Notes: generated by a model not told the origin, from the letters alone. DNA of 64,000 nt from Lachnospiraceae bacterium (GCA_017557525.1 JAFYYN010000105.1:34367-98366); one strand, 5' to 3'. Shown: positions 35,576 through 45,081, numbered from the stretch's first letter. Translations and numbers: made by a program.

Positions 35576-36868
35576 TTAAGCTCTGAAACTGACTGTACTC
35601 TCGGGATTCAAAATTGTTTCCTCTGCTTGGATCTCATCCGTCGCATCAGTGCCGTTTGCAAATAAACTGTTGTTTCTTCTTGAATTTCTGTTTCCTTCAG
35701 ATCTGCCGTTACTTGCTTCACTTTCGGAATTTCTGCTGTCAGCCATGTTAAAGTCTGAAATCCTGACCTCTACAGCCTCAACCCTGATACCCTTTGCCTC
35801 GATGTTTTCCTTCAGTATCTGGAGTGAACTCTCGATAGCCTCTTTAGCCTGTCTGTTTTCGGTATTGATCTGTGCTGTCATAACACCGGCTTTTGAAATG
35901 ATGTTGATCGAAACTCTTCCGAGATTTTCCGGATTAAGCCTCATCTCCAGCGATGTGCTGTCAGCGTTAAGCTCAACCTTTACCTTTTCAACGACCTGGA
36001 AAACTATTTCCCTGAAATTGGTCGTGCTTTCAGTTTCGGTAACTTCCTGTGTCATTTCAAGATGGTTTATGAAATTTTCTGCTGCCGTTGCTACCTGACC
36101 TTCCATAAAGTCCGTCTTTAATGTCTCTTTAGGCTCATCCGATTCGAAAAGCATACCGCCTTCGGAGCTGTCACGATTGTCCGTAACAGTGATCTCGGGA
36201 CCGTTTGCCTTTAAGCCGTCAACCGCTTCTTCCATTATTTCGGACCCGTCAGTTAAAGCCTGCTCATCACTCTCAGCCTCGTCATTTACCTTCTGACTAA
36301 AGTCCTTCATAAAGTTCTGTACAAAAGCCTTAAACGAATCAGCGTCCATACCGTTTGCCTCAAGAGTTTCCTCTACGAAAGCATTCAGTTCATTAAAGGC
36401 TTCCAACATACCATTGTCGACAAGCATGCTCGAAATGTCGTTTTCACCATTCAGGTTCAGTATCAGCTGTGCGACATTGTTTCTGTCAGCAAGATCACCG
36501 ACGTTTAAGTCCATCGACTGTAAAACTGCCTCTAACTCTTCCGGAGTGATGTTCAGTATCTGTGCTGCACCTGCAAGTATCTCGTCAGGCGTCCTGGGCT
36601 CTGAAGTATTTTTCTTCATTTCCTTTATTGCACGATCTGAAAGAGAATCCCTTTTGGCTACTCCGTCGTTTTTGTACTCGGTACGCTTTGCCGGTGGTTT
36701 GACAAATTTTTCTACCTTTAATCCGTCAGATCCGTTGTGATTTGCCACCTTGGTTTTCATGACCCTTTCAAACTCATCCTTGGTCGAAGCAGTTTTTGTA
36801 CCCTTTAGCTGTACCGGCTGCTTAACCTGGTTTAAATCTCCCAACGCATTAATGTTTACTGCCGTCAT
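35576..36868 (-). CDS. fliK: Hook-length control protein FliK
   Basis: A 430-residue FliK-type ruler and export-switch effector. The long, poorly conserved N-terminal part is Asn/Asp/Glu-rich; the C-terminal Flg_hook domain (~295-380) has LEMRLNPENLGRVSINIISK and NRQAKEAIESSLQILKENIE. A frame exists to 36895, but GGAGG six bases before the ATG at 36868 decides the start. Gene order fliJ, motE-like, fliK, flgD matches B. subtilis fliJ-ylxF-fliK-flgD. Confidence 0.9.
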   Translation of the reverse strand: MTAVNINALGDLNQVKQPVQLKGTKTASTKDEFERVMKTKVANHNGSDGLKVEKFVKPPAKRTEYKNDGVAKRDSLSDRAIKEMKKNTSEPRTPDEILAGAAQILNITPEELEAVLQSMDLNVGDLADRNNVAQLILNLNGENDISSMLVDNGMLEAFNELNAFVEETLEANGMDADSFKAFVQNFMKDFSQKVNDEAESDEQALTDGSEIMEEAVDGLKANGPEITVTDNRDSSEGGMLFESDEPKETLKTDFMEGQVATAAENFINHLEMTQEVTETESTTNFREIVFQVVEKVKVELNADSTSLEMRLNPENLGRVSINIISKAGVMTAQINTENRQAKEAIESSLQILKENIEAKGIRVEAVEVRISDFNMADSRNSESEASNGRSEGNRNSRRNNSLFANGTDATDEIQAEETILNPESTVSFRA

Positions 36869-36956
36869 ATCTTTCCTCCTTTCCTTCGTATTCATGAGTT
36901 AAAAACCCTCTATTTTATTTTCGGCATTTTACCCGATTTTCATAACCTTTTTTGGA

Positions 36957-37751
36957 TCAATTTAAGAAATTTTTTGAAACCTTTGCATAATATTCCTCAT
37001 CCATATCATGCATTGTCTGAAGGATACGCGCTACAAACAGAGGATCCATCTTGTCCATTATAGGTGTGGCCTCGGTAGGTTTCATGGAAAGCAGTATCTT
37101 GCAGGTGTACTCAAGATCGGCCGTCATTTCCTCTAAAGCCGAAGCAGCCTGAGCGGGCTTCATGTTCTTTATGAGATTAGCCTTTTCCTTGATCATGTCA
37201 TCGTATGCAAGCTGCTCAAGAACCTGACGGTAGATTTCCTCGGCTGTTTCAGGATTGATCTCTTCGTAGTATTTTTTGTACTCCTCGATGCTTGGTGCCT
37301 GAGAATTATAAACCACATTTACATCAAAACGCTTTACCCTTTCCTCAAATGCCTCCTGAGCTGCTTCAAAGCCCTTTAGCCTTGCCACCTCGTTCTGAAG
37401 CTCTAAGATCTTTTTCCTGTTAGCCTCATCCGTCTCATTTAAGGTATCTATCTGATCCTCTAATTTCTTTATAACCTCTACAGCCTCATCTATGTTTTTA
37501 TAGGGATAATTCTTTTCCTCGATGATCACTTCATCGGAAGCCTCAGGCAATATGAGATTTAAGACCGGAATATCCTTTATAAGCGGCCTCAGCTTACTGC
37601 CCATGCCCCCGACATCCATCTTTATGAGTAACGCAAAAATAGCAAGCCATACAAGAATGATAAAGATGATCAGTATGACCGTACCTATTTTAGCGCCTAT
37701 TCCCTCGCCTTTTTCGTTGTTTCCATCCGGATTTCTGTCTTTTTTAGCCAT
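36957..37751 (-). CDS. MotE/FlbB-like (YlxF) membrane protein with MgtE_N-type domain
   Basis: A 264-residue protein with one membrane segment (~22-46), a coiled coil (~85-150) and a C-terminal MgtE_N-like helical repeat (~180-260: AQAASALEEMTADLEYTCKIL, LSMKPTEATPIMDKMDPLFV, quoted in part). It sits in the ylxF position between fliJ and fliK. Related MotE/FlbB proteins act as stator-associated or MotB-chaperone factors; that function is inferred from family resemblance. Confidence 0.82.
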   Translation of the reverse strand: MAKKDRNPDGNNEKGEGIGAKIGTVILIIFIILVWLAIFALLIKMDVGGMGSKLRPLIKDIPVLNLILPEASDEVIIEEKNYPYKNIDEAVEVIKKLEDQIDTLNETDEANRKKILELQNEVARLKGFEAAQEAFEERVKRFDVNVVYNSQAPSIEEYKKYYEEINPETAEEIYRQVLEQLAYDDMIKEKANLIKNMKPAQAASALEEMTADLEYTCKILLSMKPTEATPIMDKMDPLFVARILQTMHDMDEEYYAKVSKNFLN

Positions 37752-37756
37752 AATAT

Positions 37757-38203
37757 TTATTCCTCAACTCTGCCATACTGATAGCTGATAAGCTCATCCG
37801 TCTGCTTGCTTTCTTCTTCGTTATATTCGCGCATGTACTCCGCAAATTTATTCTCTTTGAGCTTTTCCATGCTTTTTCTTTCCTGCATCACGGTATTAAG
37901 CTTTTCTGTCGCAGCAGCGACCTTCTTTTCAGCTCTTTTTACCGCAAATGTCTGGGTATTTATCTGTGTCTCCGTAACCTCTATCGCAGCACTGGTGCTG
38001 TTTATCCTTCTGACATCAAGATTACCCGTATACAGCCTTTTAAGCTCCTGTTCGTAAGCTTCCTTACGGTCCTTTAAAGCCTGCAGCTTATCCTCTTCTT
38101 CATTAAGACGCATCTTGGCAGCGCCAAATTCCATTTTTGCCTGCTCTTCAAGCTTAAGTTTGATCGCAAGTATGCTCTCAAGACGAAATGTAAATTTTGT
38201 CAT
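37757..38203 (-). CDS. fliJ: Flagellar export chaperone FliJ
   Basis: A 148-residue, almost wholly helical coiled-coil protein with the FliJ N-terminal TFRLESILAIKLKLEEQAK. FliJ is the central stalk of the FliHIJ export ATPase complex. It lies 31 bases after fliI and five bases before the motE-like gene. Confidence 0.9.
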   Translation of the reverse strand: MTKFTFRLESILAIKLKLEEQAKMEFGAAKMRLNEEEDKLQALKDRKEAYEQELKRLYTGNLDVRRINSTSAAIEVTETQINTQTFAVKRAEKKVAAATEKLNTVMQERKSMEKLKENKFAEYMREYNEEESKQTDELISYQYGRVEE

Positions 38204-38234
38204 ACTTTATAACATGCCTTAGCATGCATTCTCC

Positions 38235-39557
38235 TTAATCAAAAATAGCCTTAAGATCCTCTAATGTCTGGTCAAAGGTAAATTTTTCATCCGTGCCCTG
38301 ACACAGAAAGTCGTTAACCGCATCTATCTTTTCAATCGCATAATCGATATTTTTATTTGCTCCCGCCTTATAAGCTCCGATATTGATAAGGTCTTCCGAC
38401 TCCGTATAGGTAGCCAGTACCATCTTCAGCTGTGAAGCGAGCTTTTTCTGCTCTTTAGTTACTATCGAGCTCATAACACGGGAAATGCTCGACAGGATAT
38501 CTATAGCGGGATAATGCCCCTTTGCGGCGATCTTTCTTGAAAGCACGATATGCCCGTCAAGGATACCACGGGCTGTATCAGTTATGGGCTCGTTAAAATC
38601 ATCACCGTCTACAAGTACGGTATAAAGACCGGTGATAGAGCCTACCGCGCCCTTGCCCGCGCGCTCCAGGAGCTTGGGCATTTCCGAATAAACGCTCGGA
38701 GGATACCCACGGGAAACAGGTGGCTCACCGGCTGCTAATCCTATCTCACGCTGAGCCATCGAAAAACGGGTAAGCGAGTCCATCATCAAAAGCACATCCT
38801 TACCCTGATCCCTGAAATACTCAGCTATTGCAGTTGCGGTCTTTGCGGCTTTTTTACGGGCAAGTGCCGGCTTATCCGAGGTAGCAATAACAACAACGGA
38901 ACGCTTCATGCCTTCCTCACCTAAGTCACGCTCTATAAACTCCCTTACCTCTCTGCCTCGCTCTCCGATAAGGGCAATAACATTTATATCTGCCTTTGTA
39001 TTTCTCGCAAACATTCCTAGTAGCGTACTTTTTCCTACACCGGAGCCGGCAAATATTCCGATACGCTGTCCCTTGCCTATGGTAAGTAACCCGTCCACGG
39101 CCTTTACACCTAAGGTCAGGGTTTCTTTTATCATCTCTCTCTTTAAAGGGTCGGGCGGAGCCGCCTCTGCAGGATATGTATCCATTGTTTTTATTGGCTC
39201 GCCGTCCATGGGCTCCCCGAGTCCGTTAAGCTTTTTTCCTAACAGCTCATCGCCCACTCTGACAGAAAATTTTACTCCAAGGTTTTCAACATAACTGCCT
39301 ACACCGATACCGCCTATTTCCTCATATGGCATAAGCAGGACATAATCATCCTTAAAGCCGATTACCTCAGCTCTTGTCTCAACCGAATAGTCGGTAGAGG
39401 TAACCTTGCAGACATCATCAAGCACTACGTCGGGTCCGAAGGATTCCATAGTAAGACCTACTACCTTCTTAACCCTGCCCAGTTCCTTGACATAATTTTT
39501 CTCTAAAAAAGCCCCGTATTTCTTTGCATCTATATCCATAGCATCATATGCAGGCAT
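38235..39557 (-). CDS. fliI: Flagellum-specific export ATPase FliI
   Basis: A 440-residue F1-beta-like ATPase that energises and orders flagellar type III export. Walker A AGSGVGKSTLLG lies at ~170-181 and Walker B-type DVLLMMDSLTRFSMAQREIGLA near 255-275; ERGREVREFIE is typical of the family. It lies 70 bases after fliH. Confidence 0.96.
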   Translation of the reverse strand: MPAYDAMDIDAKKYGAFLEKNYVKELGRVKKVVGLTMESFGPDVVLDDVCKVTSTDYSVETRAEVIGFKDDYVLLMPYEEIGGIGVGSYVENLGVKFSVRVGDELLGKKLNGLGEPMDGEPIKTMDTYPAEAAPPDPLKREMIKETLTLGVKAVDGLLTIGKGQRIGIFAGSGVGKSTLLGMFARNTKADINVIALIGERGREVREFIERDLGEEGMKRSVVVIATSDKPALARKKAAKTATAIAEYFRDQGKDVLLMMDSLTRFSMAQREIGLAAGEPPVSRGYPPSVYSEMPKLLERAGKGAVGSITGLYTVLVDGDDFNEPITDTARGILDGHIVLSRKIAAKGHYPAIDILSSISRVMSSIVTKEQKKLASQLKMVLATYTESEDLINIGAYKAGANKNIDYAIEKIDAVNDFLCQGTDEKFTFDQTLEDLKAIFD

Positions 39558-39627
39558 ACTTACACTTCGGCGACGCGCCTGTTACGACACCGATGGGAGA
39601 CAAAAACTGTCTGCCCGTATTAATGTT

Positions 39628-40536
39628 TTATATGTTACCGCTCTGCTTCTTTGCTTCTACATCACCCGAAAGCAGTCTTAAATCCTCAATAAGACTTCTA
39701 AGCTGGGTATCCACGCTACAGTCAAAAATCCTTGCATCCGTCTCTATCAGACATCCACCCTCAGAAAGCATCTTATCCTCGACAACCTCGATCTGGGAAC
39801 CGTCAGGCAGCCATAAAAGTATCTCGGGCTTTGAGTTAAGCACGGTACCATAATCATGCGGCGACACCCTTATTATAAAGTTTCTGCAGGGTGTCTGCTT
39901 TGTCATTGCCTGGTGTATCACATGCATGATAACCTCGGTATGGTCACTCGTGTAAATACCTGTCAGCTTTTCAATATATTTTATCAGAACTTCAACAAAA
40001 GCAGGTTCAAGTTCACTCACCTGCTTCTCATAATCATCTTCATTTTGTTTTATCTGGCGCTCCAGGGAAGCCTTGAGCTCATTGCACTCATTTTCAGCAG
40101 TCTGCCTGCCCTCTTCGTAGCCCTGATTCATATATGACTGGATCAGGCTTTCATACTGGGTTTCCGCTTCCTCTTTTGCCTTATTTATTATCTCTTCAGC
40201 CTGTTCCTCAGCTTCGTCAAGGATCCTTCCTGCTTCGACTCTTAAGTCCTCCAGCTTTTTCTGGAGTTTTTCTATCTCGCGCTGGTTTGCAAGGATCTTT
40301 TTCTCCTGCTCGGAAAGTGTCTCCTCCTCGCTCCCCTTTATGATGACCCTGTCTCCTGTAATACCCTCGACAAAGCCGTCATCCGGTGCGTATTCGCCTT
40401 CTGCCGTATCGTCCGAAGCCTGTTTTTCAAGCCTTTCGACATAGAGCCTGCGAAAATTTTCCGCTCTCTCATTCATGTCAAGCTTTTTCGTAGGCTCATC
40501 ATAGTTTACGCTGTATGCTTTTATTAAATTAGACAA
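39628..40536 (-). CDS. fliH: Flagellar assembly protein FliH
   Basis: A 302-residue FliH, negative regulator and adaptor of FliI. A long Glu/Lys/Gln-rich coiled coil (~70-175, including GxxxE-like spacing in RILDEAEEQAEEIINKAKEEAE) precedes the C-terminal domain (~180-290) that binds FliI. It overlaps fliG by eight bases. Confidence 0.88.
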   Translation of the reverse strand: MSNLIKAYSVNYDEPTKKLDMNERAENFRRLYVERLEKQASDDTAEGEYAPDDGFVEGITGDRVIIKGSEEETLSEQEKKILANQREIEKLQKKLEDLRVEAGRILDEAEEQAEEIINKAKEEAETQYESLIQSYMNQGYEEGRQTAENECNELKASLERQIKQNEDDYEKQVSELEPAFVEVLIKYIEKLTGIYTSDHTEVIMHVIHQAMTKQTPCRNFIIRVSPHDYGTVLNSKPEILLWLPDGSQIEVVEDKMLSEGGCLIETDARIFDCSVDTQLRSLIEDLRLLSGDVEAKKQSGNI

Positions 40537-41548
40537 CTATATCGTCACCTCCGCCTCTGGAAATGATGATCTCGCCTGAATCCTCAAGCTTTCTGATAAT
40601 ATTAACGATCTTCTGCTGAGCCTCTTCAACATCCTTCATACGAACAGGACCCATATATTCCATATCTTCCTTGATCATAACGGCAAGACGCTTTGAAAGG
40701 TTGTTGAAAATAGCCTCCTGAACCTGCTCGTTTGCAGCCTTCATAGCTATAGCCAGCTCAGAATTATCAACCTCACGGAGTACTCTCTGGATGGACTTGT
40801 CATCAAGCAACAGAATATCCTCGAATACGAACATCTTCTTTCTGATCTCGTCCGCAAGCTCGGGCTCTTCGATTTCCAGTGTTTCCAGGATATGCTTTTC
40901 TGTAGCACGGTCCACGGAATTCAATATCTCTACGATAGAATCTACGCCGCCGGCGATTGTGAAATCCTGGTTTGCAAGAGCTGCAACCTTCTTTTCAAGC
41001 ACTGCCTCAACCTCCTGGATAACATCGGGTGAGGTACGGTCCATCATAGCTATACGCTTTGCAACATCGGCCTGCTTTTCGGGAGGCAGGGCACTGATGA
41101 TCTGCGAGGACTGCTGCGAAGGCAGGTAGCTTAATATAAGGGCAATGGTCTGAGGATGCTCGTCCTGTATAAAGTTTAGCAGGGTTGCGGGATCTGTTTT
41201 TCTGATAAACTCGAAAGGACGTACCTGCAGGGACGCAGTAAGCCTTCCGATAACATCCGTAGCTCTTTCGGCACCCAGAGCATTTTCCAAAAGCTCCTTG
41301 GCGTAACCGATACCACCCTCGGCAATGTACTGCTGTGCAAGACAGAGCTCGTAAAACTCGTCCATCACATCGTCCTTTACCTGCTGTGATACGCTTTTTG
41401 TATTTGCTATTTCAAGAGTAAGTGCTTCTATCTCTTCTTCTTTTAAGTGTTTAAACAGCTTAGAGGCTTTTTCCGGCCCCAGCGCGATCATAAGGATCGC
41501 TGCCTTTTGGAGCCCGTTATATTCCACAAGGCTTGCTTTTGCAGGCAT
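40529..41548 (-). CDS. fliG: Flagellar motor switch protein FliG
   Basis: A 339-residue FliG with N, middle and C domains. The middle EHPQTIALILSYLPSQQSSQII and the C-terminal MFVFEDILLLDDKSIQRVLREVDNSELAIAMKA (quoted in part), which holds the charged residues that contact MotA, are conserved. It lies after fliF with the composite repeat at 41576-41724 in between. Confidence 0.96.
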   Translation of the reverse strand: MPAKASLVEYNGLQKAAILMIALGPEKASKLFKHLKEEEIEALTLEIANTKSVSQQVKDDVMDEFYELCLAQQYIAEGGIGYAKELLENALGAERATDVIGRLTASLQVRPFEFIRKTDPATLLNFIQDEHPQTIALILSYLPSQQSSQIISALPPEKQADVAKRIAMMDRTSPDVIQEVEAVLEKKVAALANQDFTIAGGVDSIVEILNSVDRATEKHILETLEIEEPELADEIRKKMFVFEDILLLDDKSIQRVLREVDNSELAIAMKAANEQVQEAIFNNLSKRLAVMIKEDMEYMGPVRMKDVEEAQQKIVNIIRKLEDSGEIIISRGGGDDIVV

Positions 41549-41575
41549 CGCTCTAAATTCCTCCTAAAAGTTAAT

Positions 41576-41724
41576 CCTCTCAGCCTTCCCCTTGAGGGGA
41601 AGGTGCCCGAAGTACGTCACAAGGAGGGACCCACGAAGTGGGAAGATGCCTTGCGACATAAAGCGGATGAGGTGTTCTCTCCGGTACAACCCCTCATCAG
41701 TCAGCTACGCTGACAGCTTATGAC
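41576..41724. repeat. Composite dispersed-repeat block between fliF and fliG (copy C)
   Basis: About 145 bases made of palindromes: CTTCCCCTTGAGGGGAAG (41585-41602), CCCACGAAGTGGG (41630-41642) and CCTCATCAGTCAGC with TACGCTGACAGC (41691-41716). The last unit matches copies A and B. As the genes on both sides are cotranscribed, the element would be an mRNA structure inside the operon. Confidence 0.72.
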
Positions 41725-41727
41725 GTA

Positions 41728-43350
41728 TTATTCCCAACCGTCATCGTTAAGCCAGTTGCGCAGCAGCGCTGCTACAGACTCAGCGTTTTCATCAATGTAT
41801 TTCTCTATCATCTTTCTGGTTTCGGACTTCTCGCCAAACTCAATATCCTCTAAGGACTGGTTCTCTCTTGTGGTAGCGAGCAGTCTCTCAACAGAAAGCT
41901 CAGGTTCTGTCTCAATAGTCTCCACAGGCTTCATAGCCCTGAATACTACGAATAATAAAAGACCTACAATAAGAGCAGCAAGCAGTATCTCAAGTATGAG
42001 TGAGAAATTCATGCTCTCTTCAACAGGCTTAGGAATGTAAAGGGTTTCCTCATATACTCTTAAGGAAATGTTATTTACAGGGATTCCGCTCGCGTCAGAG
42101 AAAAGCTGCTTTAACGCGTTTATTTCATCCTGGTCCGAAACCTCAACGATATTATTCTGATGGGTCTCAACATATCTGTCAAAGGTTGTATTTTCAAGCT
42201 CGCCCGCCTCTTCAAGACTTTCCTCGGAAACCTGGACAGCCTTTCTGAAGGTTAATGCCATACGTGATTTTTCATGATCTATAAAAGGTGAATTCCTTAC
42301 GGTCTGGGTTACACGCTCACTGGGCTTAAACTTGTAGTGCTCCTCATTATATGCACTGTTGCCCGAACCCGAAGTCTGCACATAATAATCAGTCTCGTCA
42401 TTGGAATCGGTACCGGGGATATCTCCTGATACTCCGGTGTTTTCAGAGCTTATCTTGGTATACTCGTCATAAACGCCCTGCTCCAAGCCCTCTGCTGCCA
42501 GGTACTCAGTAAACATGACAGAGGTCTTTTCCATATTTACTTCAATCTCGGGAACTATTTCAGCGTTATAATATCCGTTGATCGTAGCAAGCTCAAGCAT
42601 CTTATCGGAATACCATTTTTCAACGGTCTGCTTGTAAGACAAAGTAGTTTCTGCCGTATAAGCCTCCGGATCCTGAGCCTCGCCTCCGAAAAGGAGACGG
42701 CCGTGCTGGTCTATGATCTTTATTTTATCAGTAGTGCTGTTTCCTATCGCATAGGCTACATAGGTTGCAATGGAAACAGGGGTATTTTTCTTATCAAACT
42801 TGTCGTTAACGGTCAGCATTACGCTTGCGCCAATGTCCTGCTGCTCCTTTAAGATTGACCTTGAATTATCCGAAGGATAATAGATCACGCTGGCCTTATC
42901 AACTCCGTCTATGGTTGAAAGCTTTGCCTCGAGCTTGCTCTGGATAAGGAAATGGTTATTTCTCATCTTATCGGATGCCGTAGTCCCCACACCCTCTCTT
43001 TCCAGTAGGTCATTAAGAGTGAAAGCGCTCTCTGCCACCAGCTCACTGTCGGCTAATGCCAATATTGCGTCCTGTTTCTGGTTCGCATTTACCTCTACTG
43101 TCAAATTGTCGGCATTAAGCCTGTTTTCTATGGAATTTTCCGTAAGGAGAGCCATAGCTGCCTTGGCATTTGCGGTGCTGTCAAATGTGGTCAGTTTCTC
43201 GAATGTTGTCTGGTTAAGTATAACTATAAGAATAATTAAGGCCAACACAACTACAGCCACCGTACTGACTATGATGGCTCGCTGTTTGGCCGAATATTTT
43301 TTCCATATTTCCTGTAATTTTTTTGGTATCTGCTTCAAACGTTCAAGCAT
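41728..43350 (-). CDS. fliF: Flagellar MS-ring protein FliF
   Basis: A 540-residue MS-ring protein. Two membrane segments (~24-46 and ~455-478) flank the periplasmic ring-building domains (ADSELVAESAFTLNDLLEREGVGTTA and VNDKFDKKNTPVSIATYVAYAIG, quoted in part). The C-terminal cytoplasmic tail that binds FliG is present. It is the assembly platform of the basal body. Confidence 0.95.
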   Translation of the reverse strand: MLERLKQIPKKLQEIWKKYSAKQRAIIVSTVAVVVLALIILIVILNQTTFEKLTTFDSTANAKAAMALLTENSIENRLNADNLTVEVNANQKQDAILALADSELVAESAFTLNDLLEREGVGTTASDKMRNNHFLIQSKLEAKLSTIDGVDKASVIYYPSDNSRSILKEQQDIGASVMLTVNDKFDKKNTPVSIATYVAYAIGNSTTDKIKIIDQHGRLLFGGEAQDPEAYTAETTLSYKQTVEKWYSDKMLELATINGYYNAEIVPEIEVNMEKTSVMFTEYLAAEGLEQGVYDEYTKISSENTGVSGDIPGTDSNDETDYYVQTSGSGNSAYNEEHYKFKPSERVTQTVRNSPFIDHEKSRMALTFRKAVQVSEESLEEAGELENTTFDRYVETHQNNIVEVSDQDEINALKQLFSDASGIPVNNISLRVYEETLYIPKPVEESMNFSLILEILLAALIVGLLLFVVFRAMKPVETIETEPELSVERLLATTRENQSLEDIEFGEKSETRKMIEKYIDENAESVAALLRNWLNDDGWE

Positions 43351-43397
43351 TTTTTTGATAGTCCTCCCATCGTAACTATCCGCGGCCGCTGCCCTTT

Positions 43398-43542
43398 ATC
43401 AACTCATAAACCCGCCGGCATCCGCCGTCGGACGCCACTAACGTGGCTTATGTTTACTCGTTGATTAAGACCAGCTTCCACCGATATCCTTACAAACACA
43501 AATCTGCAAGCAAGCTTGCGCTTTGTGTTTTGTGCGGATATC
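43398..43542. other. Two long inverted repeats between fliE and fliF
   Basis: ATCAACTCATAAAC (43398-43411) is an imperfect complement of GTTTACTCGTTGAT about 40 bases later, enclosing GC-rich mini-hairpins. Next, GATATCCTTACAAACACAAA (43483-43502) pairs with TTTGTGTTTTGTGCGGATATC-type sequence at 43522-43542 around an AAGCAAGCTTG centre. No T-run follows on the minus strand, so they are not obvious terminators; they may be repeat remnants or operon mRNA structures. Confidence 0.55.
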
Positions 43543-43561
43543 CGCGAATAGTTACTATTTA

Positions 43562-43927
43562 TCAAAACTGCATCTGCATAATCTCTCTATATGCGTCCAT
43601 TACCGCATTTCGCACAGCGACAGTATACTGCAGGGAAATGTTTGCCTTCATCTGGGCTACCTGCAGCTCGTGCGTATTATTTGTCAGCCCCATTGCATAC
43701 TTTAATTCTGCCTCGGATGCCTCATTGGAATACTGGTTGGTTTCCTTAAGCATTGTCATGGCAGAGTTAAGCAGAGAATCAAATGATCCGGCCTTTGCCT
43801 TTTCGCCTAACTCACTCGGAGCAAATAATTGAAAATCATCGGTTTTAAGGGTTTTATGCGTCTTTGTGGAGGTATCAAAACCAATCGCCTCAAGTCCGTT
43901 TAACCCCAGTATTTTATAGCTGTCCAT
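43562..43927 (-). CDS. fliE: Flagellar rod-MS ring junction protein FliE
   Basis: A 121-residue FliE. The C-terminal helices SFDSLLNSAMTMLKETNQYSNEASEAELKYAMG (quoted in part) and LQVAQMKANISLQYTVAVRNAVMDAYREIMQMQF (quoted in part) are typical. FliE joins the MS ring and export gate to the rod. It lies between flgC and fliF as in B. subtilis. Confidence 0.93.
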   Translation of the reverse strand: MDSYKILGLNGLEAIGFDTSTKTHKTLKTDDFQLFAPSELGEKAKAGSFDSLLNSAMTMLKETNQYSNEASEAELKYAMGLTNNTHELQVAQMKANISLQYTVAVRNAVMDAYREIMQMQF

Positions 43928-43993
43928 TTAACTTTCTCCTAAGTTTTAAACTATACCAACTAGCGTAATTGCATGCCGTTTCCATTTAATTAA

Positions 43994-44044
43994 CACCTCA
44001 TCAGTCAGCTCCGCTGACAGCTTCCCCCTCAAGGTAAAGCCTTT
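43994..44044. repeat. Dispersed palindromic repeat (copy B)
   Basis: CACCTCATCAGTCAGCTCC followed by GCTGACAGCTTCCCCCTCAAGG: the same two-palindrome unit as copy A at 6470-6519 with few differences. It lies in the spacer between flgC and fliE. Confidence 0.75.
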
Positions 44045-44109
44045 ATATAACGACAGCTGATATGGTTAACGAGTATAATGATATAGTCCGGAATGATAAT
44101 CAAAAGTCA

Positions 44110-44562
44110 TCAGCTCCCTACATCGAGACCCTTTAAGAGCATATTCTTTGTAGCGTTAAACGCAGTTACATTTGCCTCGTATGAACGGGTAGCGTCGATC
44201 AGGTTTGTCATTTCTGTTACAGTATCGACATTTGGATATGTAACGTATCCTTCCTCATCTGCGTCAGGATGGGCAGGATCATAAACCTTCTTTAAAGCAG
44301 TTACATGATCCTCAGCGATAGCAGTAACCTTTACACCCTGTCCGTTTATGGTGGTTGCGCGTCTCGCCTGCTGCATTGCAAGTGCTGCCCCGAATGCATC
44401 CTTATTTTTCTCAGCAAAAACTACAGTTTTCCTGCGGTATACCTTTCCGTTTTCATCGCGCGTGGTATCAATATTGGCAAGGTTCTGCGCTATTGTATCC
44501 ATACGCATGGTCTGGGCTGTCATACCGCTGGCACTAATGTTCATTCCGTTAAATATTGCCAT
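44110..44562 (-). CDS. flgC: Flagellar rod protein FlgC
   Basis: A 150-residue proximal rod protein. The N-terminal FNGMNISASGMTAQTMRMDTIAQNLANIDT and C-terminal EMTNLIDATRSYEANVTAFNATKNMLLKGLDVG (both quoted in part) are standard rod motifs. It follows flgB after an 83-base spacer containing a small ATGTCAT/ATGACAT hairpin. Confidence 0.95.
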   Translation of the reverse strand: MAIFNGMNISASGMTAQTMRMDTIAQNLANIDTTRDENGKVYRRKTVVFAEKNKDAFGAALAMQQARRATTINGQGVKVTAIAEDHVTALKKVYDPAHPDADEEGYVTYPNVDTVTEMTNLIDATRSYEANVTAFNATKNMLLKGLDVGS

Positions 44563-44645
44563 ACCCTGTACCTTCTTTCCTAATGTAAGAAACCCGGTCT
44601 TATGCTCGATGTCATCAGCTTAATGACATTGGTCTTTACCTTGTT

Positions 44646-45047
44646 TTAGTTCTTTGACAATACTGACTTGATCCTACTGAATTCCTGCGTCATAGAATTA
44701 AGTAATGCATAATACCTGATCTGGTTTTCAGCAAGATTTGCGTTCTCCGTATTTATATCAACATTGTTGCCGTCAAGCCTGTAAGAAAGCTCCGACTGAT
44801 CCGTATATACACGGGTACCGAGCTTATCCAGCTGCACGTTTGCCACGCGGCGGTTTAAGTCATCATCGCTTGAATAATCCCTCATAAGCTCACGCCTTAA
44901 GTAGCTTTCAAACTGGATGTCCTTTCTCTTGTAGCCGGGCGTGCTTACATTTGCGATATTATTGGATATTACTTCATTTCTCTTCCAGCTCGCATCCGCA
45001 GCCTTCTTTAATACATTTACATAGTTGAATGCATTTGAACCTATCAT
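44646..45047 (-). CDS. flgB: Flagellar rod protein FlgB
   Basis: A 133-residue rod protein and first gene of the fla/che block. The N-terminal LKKAADASWKRNEVISNNIANVSTPGYKRKDI (quoted in part) is the conserved rod motif. AAGGTATGTTAA precedes the ATG. codY lies immediately upstream with a terminator between, so flgB should have its own promoter in 45048-45150; I found no clear -35/-10 there. Confidence 0.95.
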   Translation of the reverse strand: MIGSNAFNYVNVLKKAADASWKRNEVISNNIANVSTPGYKRKDIQFESYLRRELMRDYSSDDDLNRRVANVQLDKLGTRVYTDQSELSYRLDGNNVDINTENANLAENQIRYYALLNSMTQEFSRIKSVLSKN

Positions 45048-45081
45048 TTAACATACCTTCTTTATTAAAATAATCCAAACT

